Source of the DNA: JBOFLG01 sp051657745 | GTDB taxonomy: Bacteria; Actinomycetota; Actinomycetes; Actinomycetales; Dermatophilaceae | Length of the DNA: 5,316 nt | Assembly: GCA_051657745.1 (NCBI GenBank) | Contig: JBOFLG010000098.1 | Coordinates: forward strand, 1 to 5,316 | Reading direction: 5' to 3' | In this document: positions 4,875-5,316 of the stretch, piece by piece | How positions within the stretch are numbered: position 1 is the stretch's first letter | Layout of the letters: each line of letters starts with the position of its first letter | Notes under the pieces: generated by a model | Seen by the model: only the letters and a program-made list of their open reading frames with translations | What the model was told of the DNA's origin: nothing | Database searches by the model: none | Program-made: the position numbers and the translations under genes

Positions 4875-5316
4875 GTGTACCCACCACCGGTCGTCGTCGC
4901 GCTCGTGGTCAGCCACAATGGGGCACGGTGGCTGCCGCAGGTCGTCACCGGGATCGAGGCGCAGCACCGTAAGCCGGACCGCGTCCTGGTGGTGGATACC
5001 GGTAGCACCGACAACAGCCGCGAGATCACGACCGCCGCGTGGGGTGGCCCCGCGCTGATCGAGCTCCCGAGTTCCGCGTCTTTCCCGGTCGCGATCCGGG
5101 CCGGAGCGAACCTGGTTCCCGAGGCGGATTGGATCTGGATCCTGCACGACGACTCGACACCGGAACCCCGAGCGCTTGAGCAGTTGCTCGCCTACGTGTC
5201 CGACCACCCCGACGTTCACATCGCCGGGCCCAAGCTCCGCGAGTGGCCCTCACTCAGGCGACTCGTCGAGATCGGGGTGACCATCTCGGCCACGGGGCGC
5301 CGTGAGACCGGCCTGG
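4875..5316 (+). CDS. GT2-family glycosyltransferase, N-terminal part (3' end outside window)
   Basis: The first 147 residues of a GT-A-fold family 2 glycosyltransferase. Visible are the first strand VVVALVVSHNGARWL (6-20), the nucleotide-sugar site VLVVDTGSTDNS (37-48, with Asp41 and Asp46), and the metal-binding DxD-type segment WILHDDSTPEP (88-98, Asp92/Asp93). A family-like block AGPKLREWPSLRRL (117-130) follows. Such enzymes move a sugar from a nucleotide- or lipid-linked donor to a cell-envelope acceptor at the inner face of the membrane. I recall large, multi-domain actinobacterial proteins with this N-terminus, but whether membrane segments follow cannot be seen. The start is GTG 4875, since a -10 element lies 8 bases upstream. 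GTG 4863 is the alternative: GGGGGA at 4854-4859 is only 3 bases before it and it would add VWCA, but it overlaps the -10. The frame runs open to the window edge. Confidence 0.9.
   Translation, partial: MYPPPVVVALVVSHNGARWLPQVVTGIEAQHRKPDRVLVVDTGSTDNSREITTAAWGGPALIELPSSASFPVAIRAGANLVPEADWIWILHDDSTPEPRALEQLLAYVSDHPDVHIAGPKLREWPSLRRLVEIGVTISATGRRETGL

Noticed and set aside
4376..4972. 198-aa Arg-rich ORF across the end of the 3744 gene and the repeats
   Set aside because: It is a frame shadow of the DUF6891-like gene and of the GT2 start, with biased Arg/Ser/Gly content.

Overview
The window is high-GC DNA from an actinobacterium. The evidence is a WhiB-family C-terminus at the left edge, a DUF664/mycothiol-transferase-type DinB protein, frequent GTG starts, and two candidate leaderless promoters (TANNNT placed 6-8 nt before a start codon). 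The WhiB tail (FGIWGGLSERERRKLKK) would suit an Acidimicrobiia-like lineage, but that is a guess.

Layout. 1-123 (+) is the 3' end of a whiB gene. 124-626 has no confident gene. It holds three 21-bp direct repeats (about 140-195) that lie in the whiB reading frame beyond its stop, one doubtful small ORF with a CxxCH motif (244-474), and a weak hairpin at the end of the SDR gene. 627-3563 (-) is one four-gene operon, read right to left: a YCII/DGPF-domain protein (3563-3228), an ECF42-type sigma factor with a large C-terminal helical/TPR-like region (3231-1978), a DinB/DUF664 protein (1981-1481), and a short-chain dehydrogenase/reductase-fold protein (1394-627). The first three genes overlap by 4 bp each (GTGA, ATGA). 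The SDR follows an 86-nt gap and has its own strong ribosome binding site. 3564-3743 is a divergent promoter region. 3744-4655 (+) encodes a 303-aa protein of an uncharacterised family (probably DUF6891) with a Cys/His cluster. 4656-4874 is intergenic and carries a perfect 18-bp tandem repeat. From 4875 (+) the N-terminal part of a GT2 glycosyltransferase runs off the right edge.

How the genes may work together. ECF42 sigma factors are known to sit next to DGPF/YCII genes and to drive them without a classical anti-sigma factor, their C-terminal extension being needed for activity. A candidate ECF42-type promoter (TGTCCG, 17 bp, CGTC) precedes the operon here, so positive autoregulation is likely. 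The DinB and SDR genes would be the remaining output of the regulon. The SDR has replacements at all four usual catalytic positions, so it may bind a nucleotide or ligand without ordinary SDR catalysis. whiB and the GT2 gene point the same way and flank the block; the operon and the DUF6891-like gene may be an insertion between them.

The least expected observation is that the three repeats after whiB read as RRHKS-type heptads in the whiB frame, and the differences between copies in the shared core are synonymous only in that frame. This suggests the stretch is, or recently was, translated as a basic WhiB tail.
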